From the NCBI GenBank assembly GCA_036386415.1, contig DASVVT010000095.1, positions 18,202 to 82,201 of the forward strand: a stretch of DNA of 64,000 nt. Direction: 5' to 3'. The notes below the pieces were generated by a model. The model saw only the letters and a program-made list of their open reading frames with translations. It was not told the DNA's origin and ran no database searches. Shown here piece by piece: positions 1-8,608 of this stretch. Position 1 is the stretch's first letter; each line of letters starts with the position of its first letter. A program made the translations under genes and the position numbers. The DNA is from DASVVT01 sp036386415. Lineage in GTDB: Bacteria; Acidobacteriota; Blastocatellia; Pyrinomonadales; Pyrinomonadaceae.

Positions 1-1
1 A

Positions 2-784
2 GCGCATCTGAATCGTTCATTTGAGCTGCAAGGTGAAGGGCAATTGAGCGCCGCTATCATTGAGCTGGAAACGGCGCTACGGGAAGCGCGCGCGACCCCC
101 GACGAGGTGGAGTTCCAAACACGCGTGATGCTGGCGATGGCGCTCGCCGACGCTTATCAAGCGGGCGGTGAGACGGAGAAAGCGCGCCGTGTCCTGGCCG
201 AGGAGAAGGAGTTCGGCGAACAGTTCTTTCAGAGGACGGTCGCGACCGGAACGCTCCTCCAGAAACGCATGGCTGCCGGAGGGGTCACACAGATACGCGA
301 CCGCGCCACGCAGCTCTCGCTCATCGGAAGGGAAGCGCCTGAAATCTCCATCCAAACGTGGATCAATTCCGAGCCCCTGACGCTCGCAGATTTACGCGGG
401 CGCGTCGTGCTCCTGGAATTCTGGGCGACCTGGTGCAAGCCCTGCCAGGAGATGTTTCCCAAGCTCAGGAAACTTCACGAAGAATACGGCGCACGCGGGC
501 TGAGCGTCGTCGCGCTCACACGCCACTACTTCGCACAGCGCGGCACAGCCGCTTCTGAGTCAGAAGAGATTGAGCTGATCGGCAAAGTCGTCAAGGATAA
601 CGGCCTGGAGTTTCCCGTGGGCGTAGCTTTAGACGAGCGCGTGCAAAGCCTCTACGGCGCGACGGGAGTGCCAACCCTGGCGCTCATAGACCGCTCAGGC
701 ATAGTGCGCTACGCACATTTCGGCGGTGGCGAAGACGACCGCTTCGACGAAATCCTGAACCGCTGTCTTGACGAGAAATTTTAA
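2..784 (+). CDS. TPR/TlpA-like thioredoxin-domain protein, 5' truncated
   Basis: The reading frame is open to the left edge of the window, so the N-terminus is missing. The first visible residues and the helical stretch after them look like one TPR unit (ELQGEGQ, IIELETALREAR). A thioredoxin/AhpC-TSA fold follows, with the strand LRGRVVLLEFWATWC, the redox motif CKPC and the cis-proline region GATGVPTLALID. The family transfers electrons to or from disulfides, usually in the periplasm as TlpA/ResA-like proteins. The signal peptide, if any, lies outside the window. A palindromic repeat follows the stop directly. Confidence 0.8.
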   Translation, partial: AHLNRSFELQGEGQLSAAIIELETALREARATPDEVEFQTRVMLAMALADAYQAGGETEKARRVLAEEKEFGEQFFQRTVATGTLLQKRMAAGGVTQIRDRATQLSLIGREAPEISIQTWINSEPLTLADLRGRVVLLEFWATWCKPCQEMFPKLRKLHEEYGARGLSVVALTRHYFAQRGTAASESEEIELIGKVVKDNGLEFPVGVALDERVQSLYGATGVPTLALIDRSGIVRYAHFGGGEDDRFDEILNRCLDEKF

Positions 785-869
785 ACGCAAAGAGCGCAAA
801 GGGAGCAGACGCAGAGAACGCGAAGAAGCATCGCCTCTGCGTCTTCCCCTTTGCGCCCTTTGCGTTTAA
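782..869. repeat. intergenic hairpin, family A (CGCAAAG arms)
   Basis: Arms of repeated CGCAAAG-type units (782-802 and 847-869) are inverted around a loop of about 45 bp. The element lies between the convergent thioredoxin and amidohydrolase genes, where it could end transcription both ways. Related copies lie at 36028, 59991 and 63497. Confidence 0.8.
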
Positions 870-889
870 AGCCCCACTTCAAACACGTT

Positions 890-2980
890 CTATGGGCGAA
901 AGCCGACGCTCTGCCAGAGTTGAGCGCAATCGTACACGCGCCCGCGCTTGACGACCCGTCTGACCTTGCGGATATTGCTGATCGATTCGAGCGGGTCGCC
1001 GTCCAGAATAATCAGATCGGCGCGCTTGCCAGCCTCAATTGTGCCGACCTCCTTGTCTATCTTCAACACGCGCGCTGGCGTGATGGTGGCCGCCTGTATA
1101 GCTTCCATTGGCGTCAAGCCTGCCCTGACGTAAAGCTCTATTTCGCGATGCAGACTGTGACCGGGTACGGTTTGATCCGTGCCCGCGACCAGCGGGACAC
1201 CTGCGCGGTGCAGAGCGCCGATGATGACCAGGTACTGCTCAAAGATCGCGCGCGTGATGGGCGCATCTGCCGTGGGCTTGCCCCGGCTGTTAAGCTGCGC
1301 GGACAATTCGCGCGCAACTTTTGCCGCACCCGGCTCAAAGGTTGTGGCTGGCGTGTCTACAGGGTGCAGGTCTAACTCCTTCAAGGCGATGGTCGGATCA
1401 ATAACTGTCCCGTGTTTCTTGAAAAATTGAATTGCTTGCTTGGCCTCTGCGGATTCGATGTTGACCATCTGCGGCGGCTTGCCGGGCTCCGGGATTGCGT
1501 CCTGCGGCAGCATGACCGGAGGCAGGAAAGAGATGTGGTTGATCTGATCCATCCCGGCTTCGACGGCTTCGGTGGCAATCATCTCGATGGGGATATGTCC
1601 GGTGACGGTCATGCCCAGGCGGTGTGCCTCGCTCGTGATCGCGGCCACGACCTCCGGCTTGACGGAGCTGTAAATCTTGATCTGCTCAAACCCCGCCTTG
1701 TGATAACGATTGACGAGCGAGCGCCCCTCTTCCGTAGTGTTCGCGCGAAGCGTGCCGAACGCGGCCGGGCCGTCTCCATCGACGAGACCGGCTAAAACTA
1801 TGTCCGGCCCCAGCCCGCGCCCCTGTTTCAAGAGGTCGCGCACCGCCGTGATGAACTCGAACTCGTTGCCGACATCGCGCACGGTTGTCACGCCTGCCGC
1901 CAGGTAGACCGGCCCCCATTCCACCTGCTCGTAGTGCGCGTGCATATCCCACAGCCCCGGCAGCAGGGTTTGGCCTCGCGCATCTATGATAGTCGCCCCC
2001 TTTGGAATTTTGATCTCAGTTCGAGGCCCGGCGGCGGTGATGCGCTCGCCCTCTATGACGACGACCGCATCCTGCATCGCGGCCTTTCCAGTGCCGTCGA
2101 TCAACTTCCCGCCCGTGATGGCGAGCGTCCCCTTGTGCGTGGGCGGAACCTGATTTGCCAGTCGCACAAGCGCATCCATCCTGTCTTGCAGGGCTTTGGC
2201 GACGAAGACAGGCAGCAATGATTCATAGCCTTCGCGGATCGCTTCAAAGTGGTCAAACTCGGCATCGTTGGTGACGGCGGCCACGAGTTGCTTTGAGGAG
2301 TCGAGCCACAGCGTCTCACGTCCCCAGATGACTCCGCTCGCGCTGTAGCGTTCGAGGTCTATGCGCTTGCCGCCCACTTCCAACGCGTCGCGACCGCGAT
2401 GCTCGATCATCACTTCGCCGCCGCCGGGCAACGTTTTAAGAGCGCCCTTGATGTTGTGTGATACCCAGTAGCGCAAGAGCATCATCTGAACGGAGAAGGG
2501 CGCGTAGCCGTCTATGGTAAAGAAGCGTTCGGGGACGGCCATCCGTCCGGACTCTTTGCCGCGCCGCACCTTCGCTTCGCGTCCTTGAATCTCAACCGAA
2601 GCGTCGATCTCGGAAGACCTTGACGTTTTCCCTTTGATCTCGAAGCGCTCCGGCGTCAGGTCCTGGCGCGCGCTAAGCGTCGCCGAGAGCGCCACCTTCG
2701 TCATGCGATCCGTCACTTCAAACGTCGACCGAAGTTGTAGCGCCGAACCGCCGCCCTCACGCCTCACTTCGTAACTCTCTTCGCCGATAGGCTGCTGCAA
2801 CTTGTGCAGACGAAATTTGCCACGCTCGACCACACCCTCCTGACGGGTGCTCGCGGGCGTTGCTCTATCCTGCGCATGCCCGACTTTTTCCGACGCGGGT
2901 AGGGGTTGCAGGAGGAGTGTATAAAGAATCGCGCCCGCGAAAACGCAGGACAGCCACATGCGGGATGAAATCTTTGCCAT
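890..2980 (-). CDS. exported amidohydrolase (imidazolonepropionase-like)
   Basis: The C-terminal two thirds are an amidohydrolase-superfamily TIM barrel. It has the small beta-domain lead-in (LIDGTGKAAMQDAVVV), the metal motif HAH in DMHAHYE, later histidines in GHIPIE and INHISF, the AGTD motif and the typical tail KRADLIILDGDP. About 290 residues before it form a separate domain of beta character that I do not recognise. I chose the ATG at 2980 because it starts a clean signal peptide (MAKISSRMWLSC then a hydrophobic run); an upstream TTG at 3040 would bury it. The substrate is unknown; such enzymes hydrolyse cyclic amides or peptides. Convergent with the preceding gene. Confidence 0.85.
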   Translation of the reverse strand: MAKISSRMWLSCVFAGAILYTLLLQPLPASEKVGHAQDRATPASTRQEGVVERGKFRLHKLQQPIGEESYEVRREGGGSALQLRSTFEVTDRMTKVALSATLSARQDLTPERFEIKGKTSRSSEIDASVEIQGREAKVRRGKESGRMAVPERFFTIDGYAPFSVQMMLLRYWVSHNIKGALKTLPGGGEVMIEHRGRDALEVGGKRIDLERYSASGVIWGRETLWLDSSKQLVAAVTNDAEFDHFEAIREGYESLLPVFVAKALQDRMDALVRLANQVPPTHKGTLAITGGKLIDGTGKAAMQDAVVVIEGERITAAGPRTEIKIPKGATIIDARGQTLLPGLWDMHAHYEQVEWGPVYLAAGVTTVRDVGNEFEFITAVRDLLKQGRGLGPDIVLAGLVDGDGPAAFGTLRANTTEEGRSLVNRYHKAGFEQIKIYSSVKPEVVAAITSEAHRLGMTVTGHIPIEMIATEAVEAGMDQINHISFLPPVMLPQDAIPEPGKPPQMVNIESAEAKQAIQFFKKHGTVIDPTIALKELDLHPVDTPATTFEPGAAKVARELSAQLNSRGKPTADAPITRAIFEQYLVIIGALHRAGVPLVAGTDQTVPGHSLHREIELYVRAGLTPMEAIQAATITPARVLKIDKEVGTIEAGKRADLIILDGDPLESISNIRKVRRVVKRGRVYDCAQLWQSVGFRP

Positions 2981-3040
2981 ATGATTTTTCAGCTTCTGTC
3001 GGAAATTATCTGTCGCCACGGAGCGCTTCGGTCTGGTCAA

Positions 3041-3670
3041 GCTAAATGAGTTGGCCCGTCTTTGTAAAGTTAAATGTTGCGGGGGCGGGCAGTTTGGCGT
3101 ATGCCGGAACCATGAGGGTGGATGAGGGGTGAACGGGGTGGCCGGGAAAAAGTTTGAAATTTAGACTTGCGCGCGCGCGAAATCGCTGCTAGGATGCGCC
3201 TGCTTTAGACCAGATTATTCCGCAAAGGCTGCTTTGGCGCGGGCGCATCGAGGACCGCTTGCGAGCCTATAAACCCCAGCTTGTACTCCAGGCTGGCTCA
3301 GGTTTCTCGCAATATTTAAACGCCAGTCGAGGTAAGTTCATTAGGTAAATGGAGATGCCTCTCTCTCTTTTCCACCTGCGACCAGAGCAGTCCGTGTGGC
3401 AGCCGTTCGGGTGAAAATTTATTCGATCGGCGATTGCAAAAAGCGCCGGGGTCAGGCGTCCATGACCTAGAACGAGAGGCGAGAGAGAAAGAAACGAAAA
3501 GAGCAGTTACGCTTGACAGTTCGAGGATGGATGCCGGAGAGGTTAAACGCCACGGCTAAAAATTTCAGGAGCAGCACGAGCAAGCTTTAGAGCGCGAGCA
3601 AGCTCCCCCAACAACAAAACCAGAGGAGAACAGATCCTCTTCACAGTTCGAAAGGAGAACAACAACAACC
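3041..3670. other. 630-bp non-coding region upstream of the small peptide gene
   Basis: No convincing ORF is present. It holds a weak sigma-70-like promoter at 3167-3195, a small hairpin around 3280 and a 6-bp inverted repeat (AGAGGA, TCCTCT) at 3621-3639 before the peptide start. If the promoter is used, the peptide mRNA has a leader of about 470 nt. I recognise no known riboswitch in it. Confidence 0.5.
3167..3195 (+). promoter_or_regulatory. candidate promoter for the peptide gene
   Basis: TTGCGC at 3167-3172, a 17-bp spacer and TAGGAT at 3190-3195. The match to the sigma-70 consensus is partial (3/6 and 4/6), so this is only a candidate. Confidence 0.3.
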
Positions 3671-3898
3671 ATGGCTATCCTGACTACAGTTGGACAAGGC
3701 GATTCGAAGTTTTACGAGGTTCCCGACGATCAGCTCAGCAAGTTTGAGTTGAAAGCAGAGAAGAAAGAGGACGCGGGCAACGAGACCCCCGAAGGCAAGA
3801 TGCCGGCAGCCCTTATGAGCGGCGGCGACGTGCAGGCCTACAGCGGAGACATCTGCTGGATCCGCAGAGGCGGCATCCTCTACTGGTGGTACTGCTAA
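3671..3898 (+). CDS. 75-residue leader/core-like peptide, possible RiPP or bacteriocin precursor
   Basis: I do not recognise the family. The first 50 residues are charged and leader-like (FYEVPDDQLSKFELKAEKK). A GG pair at 51-52 with Met at -4 resembles a double-glycine cleavage site. The last 23 residues are aromatic and Cys-rich: C62, W63, then YWWYC ending at C75. The peptide is preceded by AAAGGAG and followed 20 bp later by a strong terminator, so it is transcribed as its own unit. The next genes encode an ABC exporter and, convergently, a cytosolic subtilase. A peptide precursor role is inferred from this layout; no modifying enzyme (radical SAM, YcaO, LanM) is visible nearby. Confidence 0.65.
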   Translation: MAILTTVGQGDSKFYEVPDDQLSKFELKAEKKEDAGNETPEGKMPAALMSGGDVQAYSGDICWIRRGGILYWWYC

Positions 3899-3917
3899 TC
3901 AGTAGACGCGGGAACAG

Positions 3918-3967
3918 TCAGGCGGGAAAGCAAGCGCAAAGGCTTCTTTCCCGCCTGAGCTTTTTAT
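3918..3967 (+). terminator. rho-independent terminator of the peptide gene
   Basis: A perfect 13-bp stem (3918-3930 with 3946-3958) around a 15-nt loop is followed by GCTTTTTA. It separates the peptide transcript from the ABC transporter gene. Confidence 0.92.
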
Positions 3968-3992
3968 ATTATCCTAGACGTGCAATCAATCT

Positions 3993-4054
3993 GGGCGAGG
4001 AGCGCGAGGCGAATCACATCTTGATTCATCTCGGACTCGCCCGCTCGCGCTTTT
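3993..4054 (+). promoter_or_regulatory. structured leader of the ABC transporter gene (alternative stems or pseudoknot)
   Basis: GGGCGAG (3993) can pair with CTCGCCC (4036), and GCGCGAG (4002) with CTCGCGC (4044). The order A-B-A'-B' means the stems form a pseudoknot or exclude each other. An inner GAATCA/TGATTC hairpin (4011-4027) sits between them and TTTT follows. The coding start is 50 bp downstream, so an attenuator is possible. Confidence 0.4.
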
Positions 4055-4103
4055 CGTTCGTTCAAGTTTTCTCACCGCTAACTATAAAAAGGGGTCACAC
4101 ACG

Positions 4104-6245
4104 ATGTCGAATGCTCCATTGCCGCCTCCCGGTATGACCGCTGGAATGCCTGCTCAAGCACCTGACCAGATGACGGGTGAAATGCCGCCTGCTGATGCGG
4201 GTGGCGGACCCCCTGGCGGCGGAATGCCTCCTCCGGGAATGATGATGGGTATGCCGCCGGGGGCGATGAACGCCAGACCTTACGTCAAGCGTGCCCTCGG
4301 ACTTTTAGGGCGACATAAATCGCTGGTCGCGGCCTCGATCTCTCTCTCTTTGATCATCACGCTGCTTCCGTTTGTCGTCAGCGCCGCCTTCGGCCCGTTG
4401 ATGGAGCTGCTGGGTCGCGCAGCCCTTGAGAGCGGGGGCGACTGGAACAGAATAAATGGGGTGTGGGGTGAGTACGGATCTCTGTACAGCAAGGCCGATC
4501 CTTCGCCCGGCTTTGAAACCTGGCTTGCCACGCCCCTCACGTTCACGACCCTCTTCATCGTCTGGGCGACGGCGCTCGTGCTCTCGAACCTGATGGAATT
4601 CCTACGCTCGTGGGTCGGCGCGCATCTGGAGCAGCGGCTGCTCACGGAGATACGCCAGGATGTCTACGATCACCTGCAATCGCTTTCGCTGGATTTCTTC
4701 ACGGGCGGGCAGACCGGAGCGCTGATGAACCGCGTATTGTCGGAGGCGGCGGGCGTGCAGCGGCTGCTGACGCAGACCGTGCTCACGCCCCTGGTAGATG
4801 TCCTGGTGCTGATTATCGCGCTCGCATACCTTTTGGGGCTGAGCTGGAAGATGACGCTCGTCTCTTTCCTGCTCGCGCCGTTTGCCCTGCTGATGTTCCG
4901 TTTTACGAGCAACAAGCTACAGAGCGCGGCGCTCAACATGGCGCTGAGCGGGCGCGAGCTGAGCGGCGAGCTTGAAGAGACCATCACGGGCATCTCCGAC
5001 ATACAGGTCTTCAATGCGCAGAAGTCGCGCAGCGAGGGCTTCAGAGCGGCCTCGCAGAAGGCGGCCAAGTACACCGCAGGGATGATCGCCTGGATCAATC
5101 TCAGCAACATCAGCGGACAGGTCTTCATCTCGATTTCGACGGCGCTGGTGCTACTGGTCGGCCTGCTCTATGGCGGCGCGTTCGGTCTGACGGTGGCGAG
5201 CCTGATCGTCTTCGTACAGTTTGTGCCGAACATGTTCGTGCCCGTGCAACGCTTCATAGCTTCCTACACGGACTATCAATCGCTCGTGCCGAACGTGGTC
5301 AATACATACGAGCTGCTCGACACCAAGCCGACGGTCGTCGAAAAGCCGAATGCCACGAATCTCGGCGAGGTGCACGGCCACATTCAGTTTGAAGATGTCG
5401 TGTTCGGCTACAGCCCGACACAGAAGATTCTCAACGGCATCTCCTTCAACATCAAGGAGGGCGAGACGGTCGCCTTTGTCGGCCCCATCGGCTGCGGCAA
5501 GTCCACGATCATGAATCTCACCCTCCGCTTTCTAGACCCCGAAGCGGGCGTCATTCGTCTGGACGGTCGCGACATCTCGGAGGCGACGCTCAGCTCCTTG
5601 CGCGATCAGGTCTCAAAGCTCTCGCAGTTCCCCTTCTTCCTCAAGGATACGATCCGCGAGAACGTGCGACTGGGTAAGACGGACGCGACCGATAAAGAGA
5701 TCGAAGAGGCATGTCGGCTGGCACACATTCACGATGTGATCGTTGATCCGCAACGTATGCCGAAAGGCTATGACACGGTGGTGGACGTGCAGATACCGTC
5801 AGGCGGGCAGAAGCGATTGATCGCGCTGGCAAGAAATCTGCTACGCAGGCCGGAAGTGCTGCTTTTAGACGAGCCGACGGAGAATCTGGACGCTGACCAG
5901 CGCAACCGCCTGATTCAGGTCATACGCGAGTATGCCCAGGATCGTCACAATAATCGTGCCAACCCGAAGACCTGCATAGTCATCAGCCACGATCTGAACT
6001 TCATAGCGGCGGTGTCAGATCGTATCATCGTGCTCAAAGAGGGGCGCGTCGCAGACGAAGGCACGCACGATGAGCTGCTCAAGCGTGAAGGCTTGTACAA
6101 GACGCTCTACGAACTCAAGAATGTCGATCCCGCTCTGCTCAGAAAGCGTGATGATGCGGCAGCGCCGGGCGCTGGAGGCGGCGGGATGCCGCCCGCCGGT
6201 GGAATGATGATGGGTCCGCCGCCGGGAATGGAGATGGGAGTATAA
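4104..6245 (+). CDS. ABC exporter (TMD-NBD half-transporter) with Met/Pro/Gly-rich tails
   Basis: A single chain with about six membrane helices (residues roughly 70-400) and a C-terminal ATPase. Walker A is GPIGCGKST near residue 460, the signature is PSGGQKR near 565, Walker B is VLLLDEP near 585, and the switch histidine is in VISHD. This is the type IV exporter (MsbA/LapB-like) layout and works as a dimer. There is no N-terminal C39 peptidase. The first 50 and last 25 residues are cytosolic low-complexity runs (PPPGMMMGMPPG; GGMMMGPPPGMEMG), unusual for the family. It follows the small peptide gene, which suggests peptide export, but the substrate is not shown by the sequence. Confidence 0.85.
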   Translation: MSNAPLPPPGMTAGMPAQAPDQMTGEMPPADAGGGPPGGGMPPPGMMMGMPPGAMNARPYVKRALGLLGRHKSLVAASISLSLIITLLPFVVSAAFGPLMELLGRAALESGGDWNRINGVWGEYGSLYSKADPSPGFETWLATPLTFTTLFIVWATALVLSNLMEFLRSWVGAHLEQRLLTEIRQDVYDHLQSLSLDFFTGGQTGALMNRVLSEAAGVQRLLTQTVLTPLVDVLVLIIALAYLLGLSWKMTLVSFLLAPFALLMFRFTSNKLQSAALNMALSGRELSGELEETITGISDIQVFNAQKSRSEGFRAASQKAAKYTAGMIAWINLSNISGQVFISISTALVLLVGLLYGGAFGLTVASLIVFVQFVPNMFVPVQRFIASYTDYQSLVPNVVNTYELLDTKPTVVEKPNATNLGEVHGHIQFEDVVFGYSPTQKILNGISFNIKEGETVAFVGPIGCGKSTIMNLTLRFLDPEAGVIRLDGRDISEATLSSLRDQVSKLSQFPFFLKDTIRENVRLGKTDATDKEIEEACRLAHIHDVIVDPQRMPKGYDTVVDVQIPSGGQKRLIALARNLLRRPEVLLLDEPTENLDADQRNRLIQVIREYAQDRHNNRANPKTCIVISHDLNFIAAVSDRIIVLKEGRVADEGTHDELLKREGLYKTLYELKNVDPALLRKRDDAAAPGAGGGGMPPAGGMMMGPPPGMEMGV

Positions 6246-6263
6246 GACCGGATAGCAGAATTA

Positions 6264-6370
6264 AAGAAGGACGGGGGACGATCCACAAATTAACTCGAAA
6301 TGACACGAACCGAAGAGGCTGTTTCGTGTTGCTTCGTGTCGAGCGCGTGGATCGTCCCCCGTCCTCTTTT
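6264..6370. repeat. bidirectional hairpin, family B (GGACGATCCAC arms)
   Basis: A 19-bp outer stem (6268-6286 with 6347-6365) encloses arms of repeated ACACGAA units, then TTTTGTTT. It lies between convergent ABC and subtilase genes and has a close copy at 41321, also between convergent genes. Confidence 0.8.
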
Positions 6371-6472
6371 GTTTGCTTCTTAGTATAAGACCGGGGGATG
6401 AAGTACGGGCTAGGAGCTGAAAAGGAAACTATCTTTCCAACTCCTGACTCCATATCCCTAATCCGCTATTTC

Positions 6473-7288
6473 CTATCCTCCCGGCGCGGCCTGTTGCTCC
6501 TGGTTTTGGCGCGCGATGGCGTAGAGGATGGTTTTGACCTGGAATGGTGTGAGGTCTGGATATGCTTCCATGATGCGCGCGATGACGCCGACGATGTGCG
6601 GGCACGCGAAGCTGTTGCCGGTCAGTTGACGATAACCGCCGCCCGGCCACGTCGTGCGCACTTGCACGCCGGGCGCAACCAGCTCTATGACTTCGCCGTA
6701 GCGATAACCAAAATTGAGCGGGTTGCCGCCCTCTCGCTTAATGACAGAGACGAGCGAGGAAGAGAAGATCGAGGGGAAACTCGGTTGCGGCAGGTTGTTC
6801 GCTGCGGCGACGACGATGCAGCCCGCGTGATAAGCCCTGTCAATCAGATCATGAAGCGGCCCGAAGTATTCGGGCTTGGTCGTGCCGAGCGAGAGGTTGA
6901 CGACCTGCATCTTCTGCTTAATCGCGTAGTCGAGCCCGGCCAAAAACATATCGCCCGAGCCGGAAGCGTTCGCCCCCAGCACCTTCACGCTATACAGATC
7001 GGCATCCGGCGCGACATCCAGGATGATCCCGGCGCAGGCCGTCCCGTGACCCGCCGCATCTCCAGAGGTCGAGGGCTGAAAGCTGATCTTGCCTCCCTGC
7101 ACGACAGCTTCGACCGATCCTTTGATTCTATCTTTCAATGCCGGGTGCTTGTCGTCTATCCCGCTATCGACGACGGCGACACGCACACCGCGCCCTGTAC
7201 GCCCCTCCCAGACGGCGTCTGGCGTAATCGGTGCCCATAAATCTGCGAGCACGCTGGCGGCATTGAGCGCCGCATCTGACTGCGCCAT
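6473..7288 (-). CDS. cytosolic subtilisin-family (S8) serine protease
   Basis: A compact 271-residue subtilase with the full triad: D41 in VAVVDSGID, H81 in GHGTACAGI and S226 in GNSFACPH. The oxyanion Asn lies in AAANN near 164. The usual GTSMA around the serine is GNSFA. It has no signal peptide and no obvious propeptide, so it should act inside the cell, unlike secreted subtilisins. The GAF gene lies 33 bp upstream in the same direction, and GAGGAG precedes the start. Next to a leader peptide and an exporter it could be a maturation or leader protease, as S8 enzymes are in cyanobactin clusters, but it could also be an unrelated intracellular protease. Confidence 0.9.
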   Translation of the reverse strand: MAQSDAALNAASVLADLWAPITPDAVWEGRTGRGVRVAVVDSGIDDKHPALKDRIKGSVEAVVQGGKISFQPSTSGDAAGHGTACAGIILDVAPDADLYSVKVLGANASGSGDMFLAGLDYAIKQKMQVVNLSLGTTKPEYFGPLHDLIDRAYHAGCIVVAAANNLPQPSFPSIFSSSLVSVIKREGGNPLNFGYRYGEVIELVAPGVQVRTTWPGGGYRQLTGNSFACPHIVGVIARIMEAYPDLTPFQVKTILYAIARQNQEQQAAPGG

Positions 7289-7321
7289 CTTAAACTCTCC
7301 TCATCCTCTCTCGAACTGCGG

Positions 7322-8218
7322 CTAAAACCCGAGGTAGCTCGTGGTTGAAGCGGAGCGTTTTTCAGTGTACCTCGCCAGGGCATCCAGAATATCACGACAC
7401 AATTCGCGCTCGGCGTCGCCGCGCCCCGCGATGGTGCGTAAAGAGACGGCCATCTGGAGCAAGTCGCGATGTTCGGGCGCGGAGCGCAAGTCCTTCAACC
7501 ACTGACGCAGGTCGCCGCCCGTCTCCTGTCCCTCGCTGGCAGCGCCCCCACCGGCCACTTTGACCAGACGCTCGAATAAACTCTCGATCAGCCCGGCCGT
7601 TTCATGTGCGTCCACGAGGGTCGCAATGGCATCAGCGAAGTGCGCCGCTTGATCCATCTCATCCGGCGTAAAAGGTTTATAAGGCGGGTCGCCCAGACGG
7701 TTGACGAATTCGAGCACGCCGACCATCTCGCTGCCGACGCGCAAAGGGGTCGCCAGGATGGTCTGCGTCGAATAACCCGTGGCGCGATCCACCTCTGCGT
7801 AGAAAGTCTCTTCCTGCGCGACATCGGCGACCGCCATCGGCTGGCCGGATGAGAAAACGAAACCGGCGATGCCTTTGCCGGGCGGAATGCGCACGCCCAT
7901 CAGCTTGTCTGCGACCTCGCCGATGGCGACCTTGAATCTGAGGCCGCCCTCGTTGCCGTCGCGTACGAGCACGGACGCCTCGTCCGATCCCATCGCCGCC
8001 GCCGCCAGTTGGAGAAGATTCTCTATCGAATTTGTGAGCGGCGAGGTCAGAGAGTCTGCCACATCGACCGCGCTGATCGCCGTGCGCAGACGCGCTTCGA
8101 GGGAGTGGTCGCCGCCGCCGTCAATAACGCCGCCGCTGCTGCTCTCTCTCTCTCTCTTCTTCTGCTGCTTCTTTTTCGAGCCGTTTGAGTCCGACTTCCT
8201 GCTCGTTTTCTTAGCCAT
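7322..8218 (-). CDS. GAF-domain protein
   Basis: An N-terminal Lys/Ser-rich low-complexity tail (MAKKTSRKS and on to about residue 40) leads into one GAF domain (about 60-205), recognised by the SVLVRDG strand, PPGKGIAGFVFSSGQP, TGYSTQTILATPL and GVLEFVNR. A helical C-terminal region of about 90 residues follows with no output domain. It probably senses a small ligand or binds a partner. Start chosen at the ATG at 8218, with GGAAGGG just upstream. It is transcribed just before the subtilase and probably with it. Confidence 0.75.
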   Translation of the reverse strand: MAKKTSRKSDSNGSKKKQQKKRERESSSGGVIDGGGDHSLEARLRTAISAVDVADSLTSPLTNSIENLLQLAAAAMGSDEASVLVRDGNEGGLRFKVAIGEVADKLMGVRIPPGKGIAGFVFSSGQPMAVADVAQEETFYAEVDRATGYSTQTILATPLRVGSEMVGVLEFVNRLGDPPYKPFTPDEMDQAAHFADAIATLVDAHETAGLIESLFERLVKVAGGGAASEGQETGGDLRQWLKDLRSAPEHRDLLQMAVSLRTIAGRGDAERELCRDILDALARYTEKRSASTTSYLGF

Positions 8219-8397
8219 AAGCCCTTCCAAGTCTCTTCAAAGGGGGAATCGTGCGCGCCGTCTATTGAGAGCGCACTTTAAAAAGCGTTTGTGGTTCCCT
8301 CGTCGTCAACAGGCAGAGCGATGAGCGCGAAGGGGAGCGCAAACGGAGGCGGCATTGTACAAGATGAGAGTCCATTTCGCACTGTTAAAAATCGATC

Positions 8398-8547
8398 TGG
8401 CGGCGGCCACGGCAGCCGCACCCGAAGGGAGCCAGCAAAAGGCAGGCCCATTGATTACGCCTCCGAAGCGAACAACCTTGCTCGCGTCGCAAGCATCCGT
8501 TACTATTGCAACCAGAGGCGGCCAGTAGTGACCTGGCCGCTCGTTTT
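8398..8547 (+). ncRNA. candidate structured leader or small RNA with terminator
   Basis: CTGGC (8398) can pair with GCCAG around a GCGGC/GCCGC inner hairpin. The region ends in a strong terminator stem (8518-8525 with 8533-8540) followed by TCGTTTT. No + strand gene precedes the terminator, and the S41 protease starts 62 bp after it. An attenuating leader or a separate small RNA would both fit. I recognise no known family. Confidence 0.4.
8518..8547 (+). terminator. rho-independent terminator upstream of the S41 protease gene
   Basis: An 8-bp perfect stem GCGGCCAG/CTGGCCGC with a 7-nt loop and a T-rich tail. Confidence 0.75.
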
Positions 8548-8608
8548 AGATTGACGCTCAACGAAGCGTTTTACATTTATTCAAATTTTCTTTAGGGGCT
8601 TTAAAGAA

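Noticed and set aside
8430..8460. Resemblance to the SRP RNA core (GAAGGGAGCCAGCAAAAGGCAG)
   Set aside because: The universal GGAAGCAGCC order is not kept and the flanks do not form helix 8; judged a chance match.
8291..8554. 87-codon + strand ORF before the S41 gene
   Set aside because: It runs through the terminator hairpin, has no ribosome site and no domain pattern.
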